Source of the DNA: Sodiomyces alkalinus F11
Taxonomy: Eukaryota > Ascomycota > Sordariomycetes > Glomerellales > Plectosphaerellaceae
DNA: 64,000 nt
Reading direction: 5' to 3'
NCBI RefSeq assembly: GCF_003711515.1
Contig: NW_021167080.1
Coordinates: 4,645,255 to 4,709,254, forward strand
Shown: one piece after another, positions 25,337 through 37,299 of the stretch
Layout of the letters: each line of letters opens with the position of its first letter
Position numbering within the stretch: the stretch's first letter is position 1
Position numbers and translations under genes: made by a program
Notes under the pieces: generated by a model
Database searches by the model: none
Seen by the model: only the letters and a program-made list of their open reading frames with translations
What the model was told of the DNA's origin: nothing

Positions 25337-25622
25337 TATCGTACGTTAAATAGCACTTAGATAATTAACTTAGTAAAGCAGAAATCTCGTGTATATATAT
25401 TATATTAAGTTATATCTAGGAGAGTCTGTTATACCCTTAATTTAGGTGGTGAAGGCTCTGTTATAGGTACTAAGTTATTTAGATCCTATCTGGTCTTTTC
25501 CGGTATCCGCCCCTGTTATATCCTAATACCCGAGGTCCCCGATATCCGAAGCCCTTAGTTATAGCGTGGATCCCCCCTGGATCCCCTATAGACCACGTTA
25601 TGGTCCGTGTGCCTATGCGATA
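25337..25622 (-). repeat. element E2 5' LTR (286 bp)
   Basis: It begins TATCGTACGTTAAATAG and ends CTATGCGATA on the plus strand, followed by the TSD AGGGG. It matches 13034-13319, including the extra ~23 bp near TAATACCCGAGGTCC. Confidence 0.88.
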
Positions 25623-25631
25623 AGGGGGGTG

Positions 25632-25720
25632 TGTTAAATAGAATATAAGGCAGATAAAATTACCCTATATAATAATAGAATATCCCTTTTAGCGTAGTGG
25701 TAAAATTTTGCTATCTAATA
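25632..25720 (+). repeat. short LTR-like block at the start of the D body
   Basis: It starts TGTTAAATAGA, which differs from the D LTR start TGTCGAATAGA only by two RIP-type transitions. It ends TATCTAATA, followed by ATTAAGAGTCTTA. That 22-bp end (25712-25733) matches the end of the D LTR plus leader (12879-12900) with two RIP-type transitions. The 70 bp between do not resemble the D LTR. It may be an internally deleted LTR of D or of a relative. Confidence 0.45.
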
Positions 25721-25859
25721 ATTAAGAGTCTTACTTACTAAGTAAATTACCTACCCTATAGCTTTGCTACTACCGATTTAAGAAGCTATCCAGCTACGCT
25801 AATATAGCGTGTTAATCTATAAATAACCATTAAAATATCGGAATACTAGCCCATTACCT

Positions 25860-27868
25860 ATAAAACCCATCTCGATTAGGAGCTCTAGCGTAGCCACCAT
25901 AAAGCTACGGCCGTTAATAATAAAGTCTAGGAATATCTACGCCCTAACGATCCTATTCCCCCTCCTTAAAAGCCTCCTATGCCTACCTATAGTGAATTCT
26001 AAGCGTTAAACGCAGTTATCTAAGTAGACGCTACGCCTACGTAGCTTATAGATCTAACAGTCGGCGGTTAGCGCGCCTACGAATCTACTATATAGCGCTA
26101 GAAGATATAGAGGGATAACCACGATAGATACGTTAAAGGTATTAACGCCATACTAAAGTAGTAGACTAGTATTATCGATAAAAGTCGTAAACTGCTCCTA
26201 TATAACGCCACGCCTAAAGGGGTGTATAAAGCTATTTAACGCGATACCGCTTACTATATGACTACGCACCGCGTGGATATCTATAAAGAGTATAACGACC
26301 ACGTCCACACTACTCCGAATAGCCTTAAGAAGCTATAGGAGTGGTTAGTAAGATAGTAGGAGCTATTAAAGCACCTCAAAGAGGTTAAATCGACGCCCGT
26401 AACATATATTTAGGTAGTAGACTTCTTTAAAGGTATCCGTGGTATCACTAGCCATAACTAGACCGAGGCTAAAGGACGCCTCCTAAATAAGGAAGTAATC
26501 TAACCCGAGGATCTTTATACCCTTAGATAACGATATTTCGAGACTAGACTTAAAGACTAAGGAAAGCGCGGTAACTATCGCACTATAGTATTCCCTATAC
26601 TATATACTAGAAGCAAAAGAGGTAAAGATACCTTAGAGACCACGGCTAAGCCTTAAAGGAAGGGCGGCCGTGGGAAGAATAAAGCTAAGAATTCTACTAC
26701 CGCTACCGCGGTATCCATAGCTATATATTCTGCTACTTTAACTAACCGCTCTTCTTCTAGAAGACGTTAATCTGCTCTCCGGCGAGGGGAACCCTACCGC
26801 GTATACGCTACGCCTAGTCACGATATTAATGCCTACTACTACCTATTCCCGAAAATAGTAATAGACAGTTAGATTACTTATAATAGCACTAAAATAACCG
26901 TCTAACGGATCCTTAAATACGACTCTACGATACACGCGGAAGTGGAAGAACTACGAGCCGTAAAAAAGGTAAAGAAGGATATAAGCCGAGACTCTATACC
27001 GCTTAAAGAGGCGTAACTTAACTATAGCAGCGTCCGTAGCGGCGTCTTTTACGCCGCTACCTTTACGGCTAGCACTACTACTAGCTACCCTCTTCGGGCA
27101 TCTACTATCCTGAATTCCGGTACTACTATTCATATATTTAATGATTTTCCCGCTTTTCTGATTTTAGACCCGCTATGCAGGGAGACTACGTAGTCGCCGG
27201 CAGTTCGTCTCTGCCTATTAAAGGTTATGGTAATATAACCGTGAGATTAAATAGACTAATAGGAGGCTTTGATTTTAGGCTCTTAAATATCGTATACTAC
27301 GCAGATTTTACTTATAATCTAATCCCAAACTAACGGTTATAACTACGAGGATACTAGTAGGATTAGAAGCCACTAAATAATTGCCTTTAATATACCGATA
27401 GATCTATATTATACTAGCTAAGTTACTACTTCGATTAAACCGTGGTTAAATATATACGCTCCTCTAACTAATCCATAGCTACTCTTCTAGGCTCTTGTTC
27501 TTCCACCTGATAAGACGTTTATAAATCGACGATACGTTATCTAAGCACTACAGAGGGTATCTTATAGTATCTACGACTAGGGCACGCTGGCCCTAAGCCT
27601 TTTAGGCACCTAGAAGAGTATACGCAGGGGGTTAAGATTAAGAGACTAATAATAATCGACTACGAAGCCTATAAGCTTATAAAGATAAAACGGTATATTA
27701 GCAGGCGCCCTCGTACTATACTTACCTATATAAAGGAGCGGTAGGCGATTTATTTCACGGATTTTAACTAAATATCCGATAAGGACTCGAGGTTTATATT
27801 TTTCACCGACCGTTATAGTGGTTTTACGGCCACCTATATTATAAAGAGTAAGCTAGTAGTGGATATCC
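25860..27868 (+). pseudogene. element D copia gag, protease and start of integrase
   Basis: The plus strand shows a long gag-like frame (about 25980-26900), then a protease-like block LNSGTTIHIFND near 27110-27150 where copia has a catalytic DSG. A GAG-pre-integrase region follows (about 27570-27680), then the start of the integrase core near 27740-27868 (FFTDRYSGFT). It is interrupted at 27868 by A2 and resumes at 42528. RIP stops occur throughout. Confidence 0.75.
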
Positions 27869-28083
27869 TATAAACGACTAGTCATAGGTCGTGGCACTAA
27901 GTAAGGTTGTAACAATAGATTATCCAGAACTAAGGAGGGAAAAGGGAAAAAGGAGAAAAGTCTACGGTATTAGGCTAGCTATAAGGTAGCGATAACTTAG
28001 CGATATAGGTCCGTTAACTACGCGCGTAGTTAGGAAGATACGGAGTATAGCCGGATCCTCTATATCGGGGTTAACCCGTAACA
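27869..28083 (-). repeat. element A2 3' LTR (215 bp)
   Basis: It begins TATAAACGACTAG and ends CCCGTAACA on the plus strand, immediately right of the TSD TATCC. The terminal TG has become TA. Confidence 0.9.
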
Positions 28084-28609
28084 CTATCCCCCCCCCTCCC
28101 CCTCTAGGGGTTATATAACCGCGCGTTACCGTCGTAGTTCGGCTCCCCCTTATATCACGGTAATAAAGAAATAATCGCGTCCTTTTATCTTACCTCACCC
28201 TTACCTTAATATTAAAGAAATCTTAGGTCGCCTACTAACCTTTATTTATATACCCGAAATAATAACGTAGGCCCCCCTCGCGTAGATACTATCCGTAGAT
28301 ATATCGGCCCCGTTTTCCTCGTAAGCCCTCTCTTCCTCTATTCCCCTCCTTACCTTTAATAATAATAATAATAATAATAATAGTAATAGCGGTTCCGTAC
28401 GTATTTATTCTTCCTTATAACGACGACTTTTCTAACTTCTCCTATCCTCGGATAATATTAGTAATACTTAGTTAGTTTAAGAGTTCTCCGTCTAAAGTAA
28501 GCCGTCTTTTACTCGCGATCTATTATAAGGAAGCCTCCGCTAACTTATATCGTTTTGTAGACGGCGTTAGCCCCTAACGATAATAGGGGTAATAATAGTA
28601 GTAAGCGAG
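28084..28609 (+). pseudogene. A2 antisense-ORF region, left part
   Basis: This is the plus-strand stretch from the LTR to the B insertion and corresponds to 936-1448. It includes a TAA/TAG trinucleotide run at about 28358-28384 that varies in length between copies (compare about 1208-1225 and about 7960-7975). The antisense frame itself is mostly to the right of B (36028 onwards). Confidence 0.6.
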
Positions 28610-29186
28610 TATTACGACGGCTTCCGGTCCTCTATGGTATAGCGGACAATAGGGGACTGGCGTCGTGGTTTTAGTTCAAATAAGGAGAGGATGTTAACTA
28701 AAGAGCAGTAACTGTCGTTCGTAGTGTCTATCGTAGTTACGTCGTAAAGACTAGGCGTCTTCTTTATAAGGTAGAGTTAAGCGTAGACTAATGGTTTAGG
28801 TGAAGACTTAGATTAATCGATATCTTATTCTCTAATAGAAGTAAGACCTAGGATACTCTAGTATATATATTGATGGTGCCTCCTTGCCTATAATAACTAT
28901 CCCTTACGTGGTCACTATGCCTAGGTGATTCGGTCGTGACTAATCACTTATTAGTTACTCTGCCCGAGTGATTAACCCTTATCCGTCCTAGATAGTATAC
29001 TAAGTATCCTAGTACCTGGTAATACGTGATAGTGTATCCTTGCTTAGAGAATTATCCCGTGACTAGGCACGTAACGTCCTCCTAAATTACCTTCTAACCA
29101 CGTCCTGGTATACTAACCGTCCTAGTCCGTTATATGCTAGTATATCCTTTATTTATTAGTGTATATTAGGCCCGTTAGCCGTAATA
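28610..29186 (-). repeat. element B 3' LTR (577 bp)
   Basis: It begins TATTACGACGGCTTCC and ends TTAGCCGTAATA. Compared with the other LTR it retains more TGG/CAA/GTG-type words (for example CTCTATGGTATAGCGGACAA here against CTCTATAGTATAGCAGATAA at 35470). It is therefore the less mutated of the two. Confidence 0.93.
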
Positions 29187-29292
29187 TTACCTCTCCTCTC
29201 CTAAGCGCTGTCCTAGCGGTCGTATAAGTAGGTCGCCTTTCCTAGCTCTGTCGTTTCCCTGTCTTTTTCTTTTTTCCTTATTACTGACTATT

Positions 29293-29848
29293 ATGTCCGA
29301 CCGTGTGTAGAAGTCGCCTCGTCCTAAGTCTTGTTCCGCCGAGAACCGATCGACCGTTTCCGCCCTTATCGCCGACCAGGGCCACGAGGTCGTCCCCTGC
29401 ACCTGTTATGCTTCTAAGAACGTGCCGTGCCTTATTCTGGACGATATCGCCCGCTGCTACGCGTGTTTCCGTTTAGGCCGTTCTTATAATAGTGCCAGGA
29501 TCCTAATATCTTCTGGTACGTTCCTGTCCTTGCCTCTCTATTCGGTCTTCACTTTATTCACCTCTTCGCCTTCTAGCGGGCCGTATAAACGAGGAGCTAA
29601 AGCGCCTCGAGTAAGAGGAGGAGCGTACCGAGGAGATACTCCACGAGGCACTCGCCCGCTTATCCCGCCTTCGCCGAACTCGTCGCTTATTACGGAAGAA
29701 GGGGGTGGAGATAGTCCGTAAGGACCTTGCCGATATAGAGGAGCTTAAGAAGGTAGAGAAGGAGGAAGAGAAGGCCCGCTAGGCCGAGTCAGAGGCGGTG
29801 ACTACTACGTAGGCGGCTAGTGCAGTTAACGTGATTAACTGGAATTAA
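29293..29848 (+). pseudogene. element B antisense ORF: Cys-rich domain plus coiled coil
   Basis: The frame opens at ATG 29293 (MSD), on the strand opposite to gag-pol. The first ~85 codons contain a cluster of cysteines (PCTCY, NVPCLILDD, ARCYACFRLGR, about 29396-29480), suggesting a small metal-binding fold. After an apparent frameshift near 29560 the second half is a Glu/Lys/Arg/Leu-rich helical coiled coil (about 29590-29800) ending INWN-stop at 29846-29848. TAG codons at 29308-29310 and in the coil fit former Gln codons. The stretch keeps many CA and TG dinucleotides, unlike flanking pol. I recall similar Cys-rich/coiled-coil proteins annotated as hypothetical in fungal genomes, but cannot name the family. 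Confidence 0.6.
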
Positions 29849-29899
29849 ATTATAACACAGGATATAGGTGATTTTTCGGATATTAATTTCGCGTAGACC

Positions 29900-32800
29900 G
29901 CGGCGTTTAGTCCTAGGTCCTAATAATATTATATCGGTATTATTTTAGGAGTTATTTATAATTAATCAGGTTATTTTTAGGTTCCTATATATTATCGCCG
30001 TGGTTATAGTTTTTCCACTTTATAAAATATTTAGTACCGTCTAGCGTCTCTCGGTAGTTAAGGATTCGTTCTACTTTATACATATCGCTAGTATCGACTA
30101 TAATCGTGTCTTATAGTATTTTTACGTTTTCCGGTACTAGTTCGAGTAATAAAATATAGAAATTATTATATATCCTTATTATCGGAGGTAGTAATAGAAT
30201 ATAGTTCGTATCTGACATTTTCTCTAGGATTTTAAATAGTCCTAATTTTTTAAAATCTAATTTATCGCTTAGTCGTTATGTTTTAATGTTTTTGCGAATA
30301 AGGTAGACGCGGTCCCCCCTTAAAAGGTTTGGTCCCTTAATCCTTAATTAATTTGCGTACCTACTTATTCGTGTTCTGACTATCTCTAGGTCGGTTCGTA
30401 ATTCTTCGTGTAGTTTTTTTATACTTTTAACTATTTTTATCGCTCTTAGTACGTCTAGTCCTTCTAAAGGTTTTCTAAATACTATTAGGGTATATCCGTA
30501 GTTTACTTTAAACGGTGTTTTCTTTATTAATTCGTTTAATAAGCTATTATATATAAACTATATAAGTAGTAGGTATTATACCTAATTATCTTATTCGTAC
30601 CCTATATAGTATTATAGGTACTATTCTAGGACTTGGTTTATGATTTCGGTTTATCCGTCCGTTATAGGGTAAAACGCTATCGAATACTTATATTTCGTTC
30701 CTAGCTAGCTTATAACTACTTTCTAGAAGTTACTAGTAAAGAGCTTATCTCTATCCGTGATGATTTCGTTTAGCGCGCCGTGATCCCGGATTAGGCGGTC
30801 GATGAAGATACTTGCTAGTTCTTCTGCTATAGTGTTTTTAATATATAGAATATAAAGAGTGTACTTCGTGAATCGGTCGACGATCACGAATATACCGTTA
30901 TAGGCGATTCCTATTACTGGATCTTTAGATACTAGGAGTCCTATCACGAAGTCTATTATAATTGATTTCTATAGTCTATCTACTACTAGTAGTGGTTTTA
31001 GTAGTCCGTAAGGTTTATATCTGCTACTCTTTACTTTCTAGTAAATATCGTAGTTACGAATAAAGTCCCTAACTTATTCTTTAGTTCCTGCGTAGCTATA
31101 TTATTATCGTAATCGGCGGTATATTTTATAAACTCCTTAATATCTATATATCGGTAAGGCGTATACTTCTTTAAATATAATATCGGTTATCCGATTAATA
31201 CTATTTACCTCTTTATTCTTAAGGGTAAGGGCTTCTCCTTCCTATTAGAGTATAGCTTATAGTTTAGGTGATTTATCGGTTATTCCTAGTCGGCTAAGTG
31301 CGTCTACGCGACTATTTTCGCTCCCTTTTATATATTGAATATAGAAATTAAATTCGGATAGGAATTCTGCCTACCGGATCTATCGTTTATTAAGAACCTT
31401 AGTAGTAGTGAATTATACGAGGTTCTTATAATCCGTGTAGACTTATACCGGGTGTCTTATCCCTGATAGATACGGTCTCTATCTTTAAAGGCTTCGATAA
31501 TAGCTATTAGCTCTTTATCGTGGATTTAATAGTTAAGTTCTGGTCTACTGAGTTTTTTAGATATAAAGGCTATAGGATATAGTCTTCCTTCTATATCGCG
31601 TTATCCGAGTTATGCTCCTAGAGCCTAGTCGGATACGTCTATTTCGAGTTCGTATTCTTTATCGGGGTCTGGCATTACTAAGATGGGTTCGCTAGTGACC
31701 CTTCCTTTAAGAGCTTGGAATACTTCTTCTATTCTTTCGTTCTATTCGAAGTCGAGTCCTTTTTTAGTTACTTTAGTTAAAGGGATAATAACCTTACTAT
31801 AATCCTTAATAAATCGTCGATAGTAGTTTACGAGTCCGAGAAAAGACTAAATATCGCGAATGTTCTAGGGTTATAGCCATTTAGAGACGTATTAGACTTT
31901 CGCCTTATCTATATAGATTTCGTTAGGTTATATCGTATACCCTAAAAAGTTAACTTCTTACGTATAGAATTAGACTTTTTCTGGTTCGACTAATAGATTA
32001 GCGTCTTATAGGAGTTATAGGATCGTGTAAATATATTATCGGTATTCCTCGAGTATCTTAGAGAAGATTAGGATATTATCTAGGTATACTATAACGAAGT
32101 AGTCTAGATACTTCCTTAGGATATCGTTAATAAGTATTTAGAATAATACCGGTATATTTATTAATCCAAAAGGCATAACGAGGTACTCGAAATATCCTCG
32201 CTTCGTTCGGAACGCTATTTTCCACTCTTCTCCTTCCTTAATCCTAATTAAGTTATAGGCTCCTTTTAAGTCGAGTGCTATAAACTATTATACTCTAACT
32301 AACTAATCTCGTATCTCCGAAATAAAAGGTAATAGGTAGCGGTTCTTAATAGTTATATCGTTAAGTTATCGATAGTCGATATATAGTCGTAGTTTACCGT
32401 TCTTCTTTAGTATAAACAGGATCGGGTATCCTGCCGGTGATTATAATACTCTGATATAGCCTTTTACTATTATTTCTTTAAGATATTCCTCTAAGGTATC
32501 TAATTCCTTCTAATTTAGCCCGTAAATTAGAAAGAACTTTAGGTGTGTCCCTTCCTTAAGGGGTATCTCGTAATTATAGTATCGATATTTCGGTAATCCG
32601 GTCTCTAGATTTTCGGTAAATAGCTTCCCGTATTTACGGTATTCTAGTAATACCTTAGCGAGTCTATCGTGATCGCTTATTACTAGTCCTTTTTCTGCTT
32701 AGACGATCTAGTAAATCCCTTTAATAATATTTATTACGCGTCGGTTATTATATCGTCGCTGCTATCTTAAAGTCTTTCGTACTTCCTTCGCCTTAGTCCC

Positions 32801-35440
32801 TGACTTCTAGCGGCTGTCTAAGTCTCCCTAAGGCTCCTTCGTCGGTAAGTCTTTTTATTGTTTTCGACGGATATCGGGATCGGGTAAGGTTTCCTTTATA
32901 GTCTCCTGCTTACTCTCTAATCTCCACCGGAGCTAGCCAAGCTTCTAGTCTATATCAGGATTCTATTCGTTAAACTATAGTTCACTAAGGATAACGTCCT
33001 TATATTCTATATCGTATACATCGAACTTTATTATTCTAGTCTTATTCTGGATTTTAACCTAGAGGTATATAGTCTCCTAGTTAATAATAACTTCTTCGTG
33101 GGACTGGTTCTTTCCCGTATATAGAGTAATCTCGTACTCCTCTTCTAGGTGTTTTCTAACCTAGGGAATAAAGAACTTTCTCACGGCTACTAGTAAGATA
33201 AAGTTTCCTGCTACGCCTATATCTAATAGTGCCTTTATCTTATATTCGTCGAGTCGTATTCTAATATAATAGTGCCCTATACTACTACGTGTTATAGAGT
33301 ATATCTATCGAGTACCTCTTATATACTCCTAGTAATAGTATACTCCTAGTTTTTTTGCCTGTTTAGCTCGGTATTCGAGGGATATCTCCCTATCTAAGAA
33401 CCCGTACTAGATTAAGAGTCGTTCTATCTATCGTAGGCGCTTATCAAGGGCCTAGAATCATGACTCCTAAGTCTCTTAGTCTTATTCTAGTTATCGGATT
33501 TTCTTAGAAGCGTATACTACGTAGCTAATAGTGTTATATTTATCTAACCGGTATTCGCAGTAGTTATATCTAGGTAGTTAATCGTCCGATCCTCGTAGGC
33601 TTATCGCCAGGTCGGTAAGAGTGTCTTAGTTCTCCTAAGTGCGGTAAGGTCGCTAACGTGCAGTTCGCTACTATTCCCCGCTAGTATTCGTAGGTATCCT
33701 ACGGTAGGCGTTATCAAAGTTAAGTTTAGTAAAATAAACTTAGTAGGTCTATCTAAGGGGTTTTTCCGTAAGCTAGTCGAGTATCCGTAACTAGATAGTT
33801 TCCTCCTTAATTAGGTCGGCTACTTCTATAGGTTAATACTAGAAGTTCGTGTTATTATCCGGGATTCCGTCGGACTCCGTTTCCTAATCTTACCCTTCGA
33901 GTTCGGCGATTCTTCCTCGGGTATAATCTTCTTCCTTCTAGATTTCTACGATCTACTTTTATCTCTTAGCTTCTTCTTTCGTCCATCCGTATTTTCGAAG
34001 GATTTCTATAATAGTTTATAAAGCTAGTTTATCCTCATCCCAGTCAGGGATCTTAAGGCTATAGTCATCATCGTACTTATTACTAGATACCATAGCGAGT
34101 ATCTTCTAGGGTCTCTTAGGGTAATACCTAGCTCCGTTTTTCTCTAATTAGTATACTAGATAATAATCATTATAGCAGGTTATCTAATAGAGGTTAACGT
34201 GTGGTATTTCGTCCCTATAAATTTCCAGGTATCTAATAGCGTTAATTTCCTTCTAGGGTCTTCCTTTCTTAATCGTATTTGCTTATCGTTACGGTCATTC
34301 TTTCTTAGGCTTATAATAATCGCGTGCGTAGTAACCTACCTTATTATAGTTATAATACTTAACTTTCTTTATATCTGTCTTACCCTGCTTATCGCTCTAT
34401 CGGTTAATATAATCGAGTTCTATAGGTCCACTATAATACCTATATAAGGTATTCCCGAACTAGCGTGGGTATAGTTATTTCTTTTTCGAATTAGCCGTGT
34501 AGAACGGAACGCTTATTTAATGCTTTTTTTAACGGTATCGTTTATAGTTCCGGTTATCGATACGAATTACTATTACGGCGTACTCGCTAAACGTCTTAGA
34601 TCGGTCTAATCAATATAGTTTATCCTTGACTTCTTCCTTAAGTCCTTAGTAGTACCGATCTATAAGGGGTTTATCCGGGTAGCTAAGCTTTAATAAGATT
34701 TACTAGAATCTCGTAGTATAGTCCGTAGCTAACTTAGTCTAATATAGCTAGCTTAGTCGTTTAGCCGCGACTCGTTCTTTATCGGGCTAGCCGAAGATAG
34801 CGTTAAGTCTCTTAACGAATACGTTAAAGTCCTCGAAGATTGCCGTGGTCTCGGGCTTCCTTAGGATCTCGGTTCCTATATTCTCTAGGTAGTCTCTATG
34901 GATAGATTCGAACTATTCGTGCGTATCTCCCGTAAGGAGTACTACGGTATAGAGTACCTTAATTTCCTCTATACGGATACTATCCTAGTAGAATAGGAGA
35001 TAGCCCCTAAGCTAGGTAATAAAGCTCTAAAGCTATCCTCGAGTTCCGTCGTACTTAGGGGGTATAAGGTATCTATACTTAGCCCTAACCCTAGGATAGT
35101 TTAACTAAGCTCTTAGGGTCGCGTTCTCCCCCTAAAGCTGAGTGATTATATCGCGAATCTGCTAAAGGTCGTTACTCCCTCCGGCGGCGGTAGTAGGCGC
35201 CGTGGCGCTTATAGCGTTCGTGGTACGGTTATTATTATTCGATATATTAGAAGAGTGATTGCTAGCTACTTCGTCGTCTCGTTAAGGTTATTCTGGTCCT
35301 TTCTCTTCGTCAGAGGAACTGGATTCTTCAGACGATGATTCTTCTCCAGATAAAGTGACTTCTTCTTCCGTAGGCGAAGTAGCTTCTACTTCGGGCGTAC
35401 TGCTTATTAGCTATCAAGGTCAGCTTACCGAACAGGATCG
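29900..35440 (-). pseudogene. element B gag-pol, RIP-inactivated
   Basis: From right to left on the minus strand: gag (about 35400-33600) with a CCHC zinc knuckle at 34316-34357 in which the three Cys and the His codons all read as Tyr; protease region; RT (about 32650-31950) with a GKLRLYIDYRQLN-like block near 32380 and the catalytic box YLDN at 32075-32086; RNase H (about 31650-31300); and integrase (about 31100-30600). The longest surviving stop-free piece is 30723-30947, an integrase-core fragment with IVDRFTKY and ITDRDKLFTS. Confidence 0.88.
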
Positions 35441-35447
35441 ATTAAAA

Positions 35448-36022
35448 TATTACGACGGCTTCCGGTCCTCTATAGTATAGCAGATAATAGGGGACTAGTA
35501 TTATGGTTTTAGTTTAAATAAGGAGAGGATATTAACTAAAGAGTAGTAACTATCGTTCGTAATATATATCGTAGTTACGTCGTAAAGACTAGGCGTCTTC
35601 TTTATAAGGTAGAGTTAAGCGTAGACTAATAGTCTAGGTAAAGACTTAGATTAATCGATATCTTATTCTCTAATAGAAGTAAGACCTAGGATACTCTAGT
35701 ATATATATTAATAGTGCCTCCTTGCCTATAGTGACTATCCCTTACGTGGTCACTATACCTAGGTGATTCGATCGTGACTAATCACTTATTAGTCACTCTG
35801 CCCGAGTAATTAACCCTTATCCGTCCTAGATAGTATACTAAGTATCCTAGTACCTGGTAATACGTGATAGTGTATCCTTGCTTAGAGAGTTATCCCGTGA
35901 CCAGGCACGTGACGTCCTCCTAAGTCACCTTCTAACCACGTCCTGGTATACCAACCGTTCTAGTCCGTTATATGCCAGTGCATCCTTCGTGTTAGTGTAT
36001 ATTAGGCCCGTTAGCCGTAACA
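35448..36022 (-). repeat. element B 5' LTR (575 bp)
   Basis: It begins TATTACGACGGCTTCC and ends TTAGCCGTAACA, followed by the TSD GCGAG at 36023-36027. The copy is more RIP-mutated than 28610-29186. Confidence 0.93.
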
Positions 36023-36027
36023 GCGAG

Positions 36028-37290
36028 CTACTAATAATAATATAGGTATAATACTCTTACGCTTCGAAGCGATACTAACCGTATAATAGTTCGCGTTATC
36101 GCCCTTACCGCCGCTTAAAAAGAAGAAATTGGCGGGTAATCGGCCTCCTAAGCACCCTCCCGGTAACGTTTATACTACGCTATGCCTCCTTTATACGCGC
36201 GATGTTACTAATAAGAAGTATAAGTGTCTTTATTATAGCTAGACTAATTAGGGGAAGAAATACTATATATACTCTATAAAGATATACCGGTATACTCCTC
36301 TCTTAGCGTACCTTAAAGGCCACGTATAAAGGTTATTTAAGACGGCTACCCTTATTAGCGATAATAACAAGAACGCCCCTATAAGGCCTCCTCCCCTTTT
36401 AAGGTTATAACCGCTTCGCTAACCTTCTTCTAGGAGTAAGAACCGTATCTTAACGCCTACGCGGTGTTTTAGAATACCTTTATAGCTAGGGAAGCGACGA
36501 TAGCGATATTATCTATAGCTAAATATCCCGCGGAGGCTCCCGGTATAGTAATCGCGCTAGCCCCTTCTCCTCCTTAAAAGGTCTAAGAAAAGGTAATACC
36601 GTAGTTAGCCTCGCTACCTCTTCCTAAGGTTATTAATAAGGTAATTAAACTAGCCTCGCTTCCTCCGGTAATAGAGGTTACTAATAAGGTGGTTACGCTA
36701 GTCTCTTCTCCTTTTTTAGAGATCGTAGAAAAGATAGCGTCGGGACTAAACGTATTATTTCCGGAGGAGGTTATTATTAGGGCGGAATAGCTAGCCTTAT
36801 CTCCTCCTTATAAGGTTATAGGTAAGGTAGTAGTTTCGGGCCTAATCCCTCTTAATATTATACCGGGAAAAAACGCCTATTCTATTACTCTTACTCTCTT
36901 ATCGGGGTTAATATTATCGGATAAAGACTTTAGACGCCTTAGTCTTATAGAGCAAAGGGAGTATACTCGGCTACTTAAAGAGCTACTTATACTTAGTCGC
37001 GCTAATATTATAATCTCCGAATTCTAATAGTACGCGGAGTATAGGTAGGCTTTTACGTCTATAGGTACGATTATTACTAGCGCGGTTATAATCTCTAATA
37101 ATAATAACGATAACGAAGATAACGATAAGGTTAAGGAGATAGACTCTAACTTATAACGGGGCGATAAGGGTAAGACTTTTACGGAAGTTAATAATCCCGA
37201 GGATAGCGATTTTAAGGCTAAGAATATTAATCTAGGCTTATATTAAGCGTGGCTAGGGCGCGGGGCCTATCCGGCCTAAACTAAATCTAA
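36028..37290 (+). pseudogene. A2 antisense-ORF region, right part
   Basis: This continues 28084-28609 after removal of element B. The plus-strand frame around 36110-36480 is open apart from RIP-type stops and encodes a basic stretch with KYKCLYY and GKK, then Pro/Thr/Ala-rich and acidic stretches up to about 37200. It matches 1449-2395 directly and 6480-7800 inverted. Beyond about 37290 the sequence becomes the 3' end of pol on the other strand, so the two frames are tail to tail. Confidence 0.55.
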
Positions 37291-37299
37291 CTCTAACCT

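Larger units (their letters stand above)
13034..25622 (-). mobile_element. Ty1/copia element E2, split by sister element E1
   Basis: The two 286-bp LTRs (13034-13319 and 25337-25622) are direct repeats, and a 5-bp TSD AGGGG flanks them. The element faces the minus strand: the 5' part lies at 20249-25336 and the 3' part at 13320-13879, separated by E1 at 13880-20248. E2 lacks a 130-bp segment present in E1 (19706-19835). Its LTRs carry about 23 bp absent from the E1 LTRs, which marks a subfamily. Confidence 0.88.
28610..36022 (-). mobile_element. Ty3/gypsy element B, complete structure, RIP-inactivated
   Basis: LTRs lie at 28610-29186 (577 bp) and 35448-36022 (575 bp), with TSD GCGAG at 28605-28609 and 36023-36027. 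LTR ends are TATTAC...GTAATA/GTAACA, from TGTTAC...GTAACA. In element orientation (minus): gag with zinc knuckle (34316-34357), RT, RNase H and integrase, then a divergent plus-strand frame near the 3' LTR (29293-29848). It inserted into A2 and is the youngest layer of that nest. Confidence 0.93.

Noticed and set aside
34199..34447. 82-codon hydrophobic frame
   Set aside because: It overlaps the gag zinc knuckle of element B on the opposite strand. Hydrophobicity comes from TA-rich RIP-mutated sequence.
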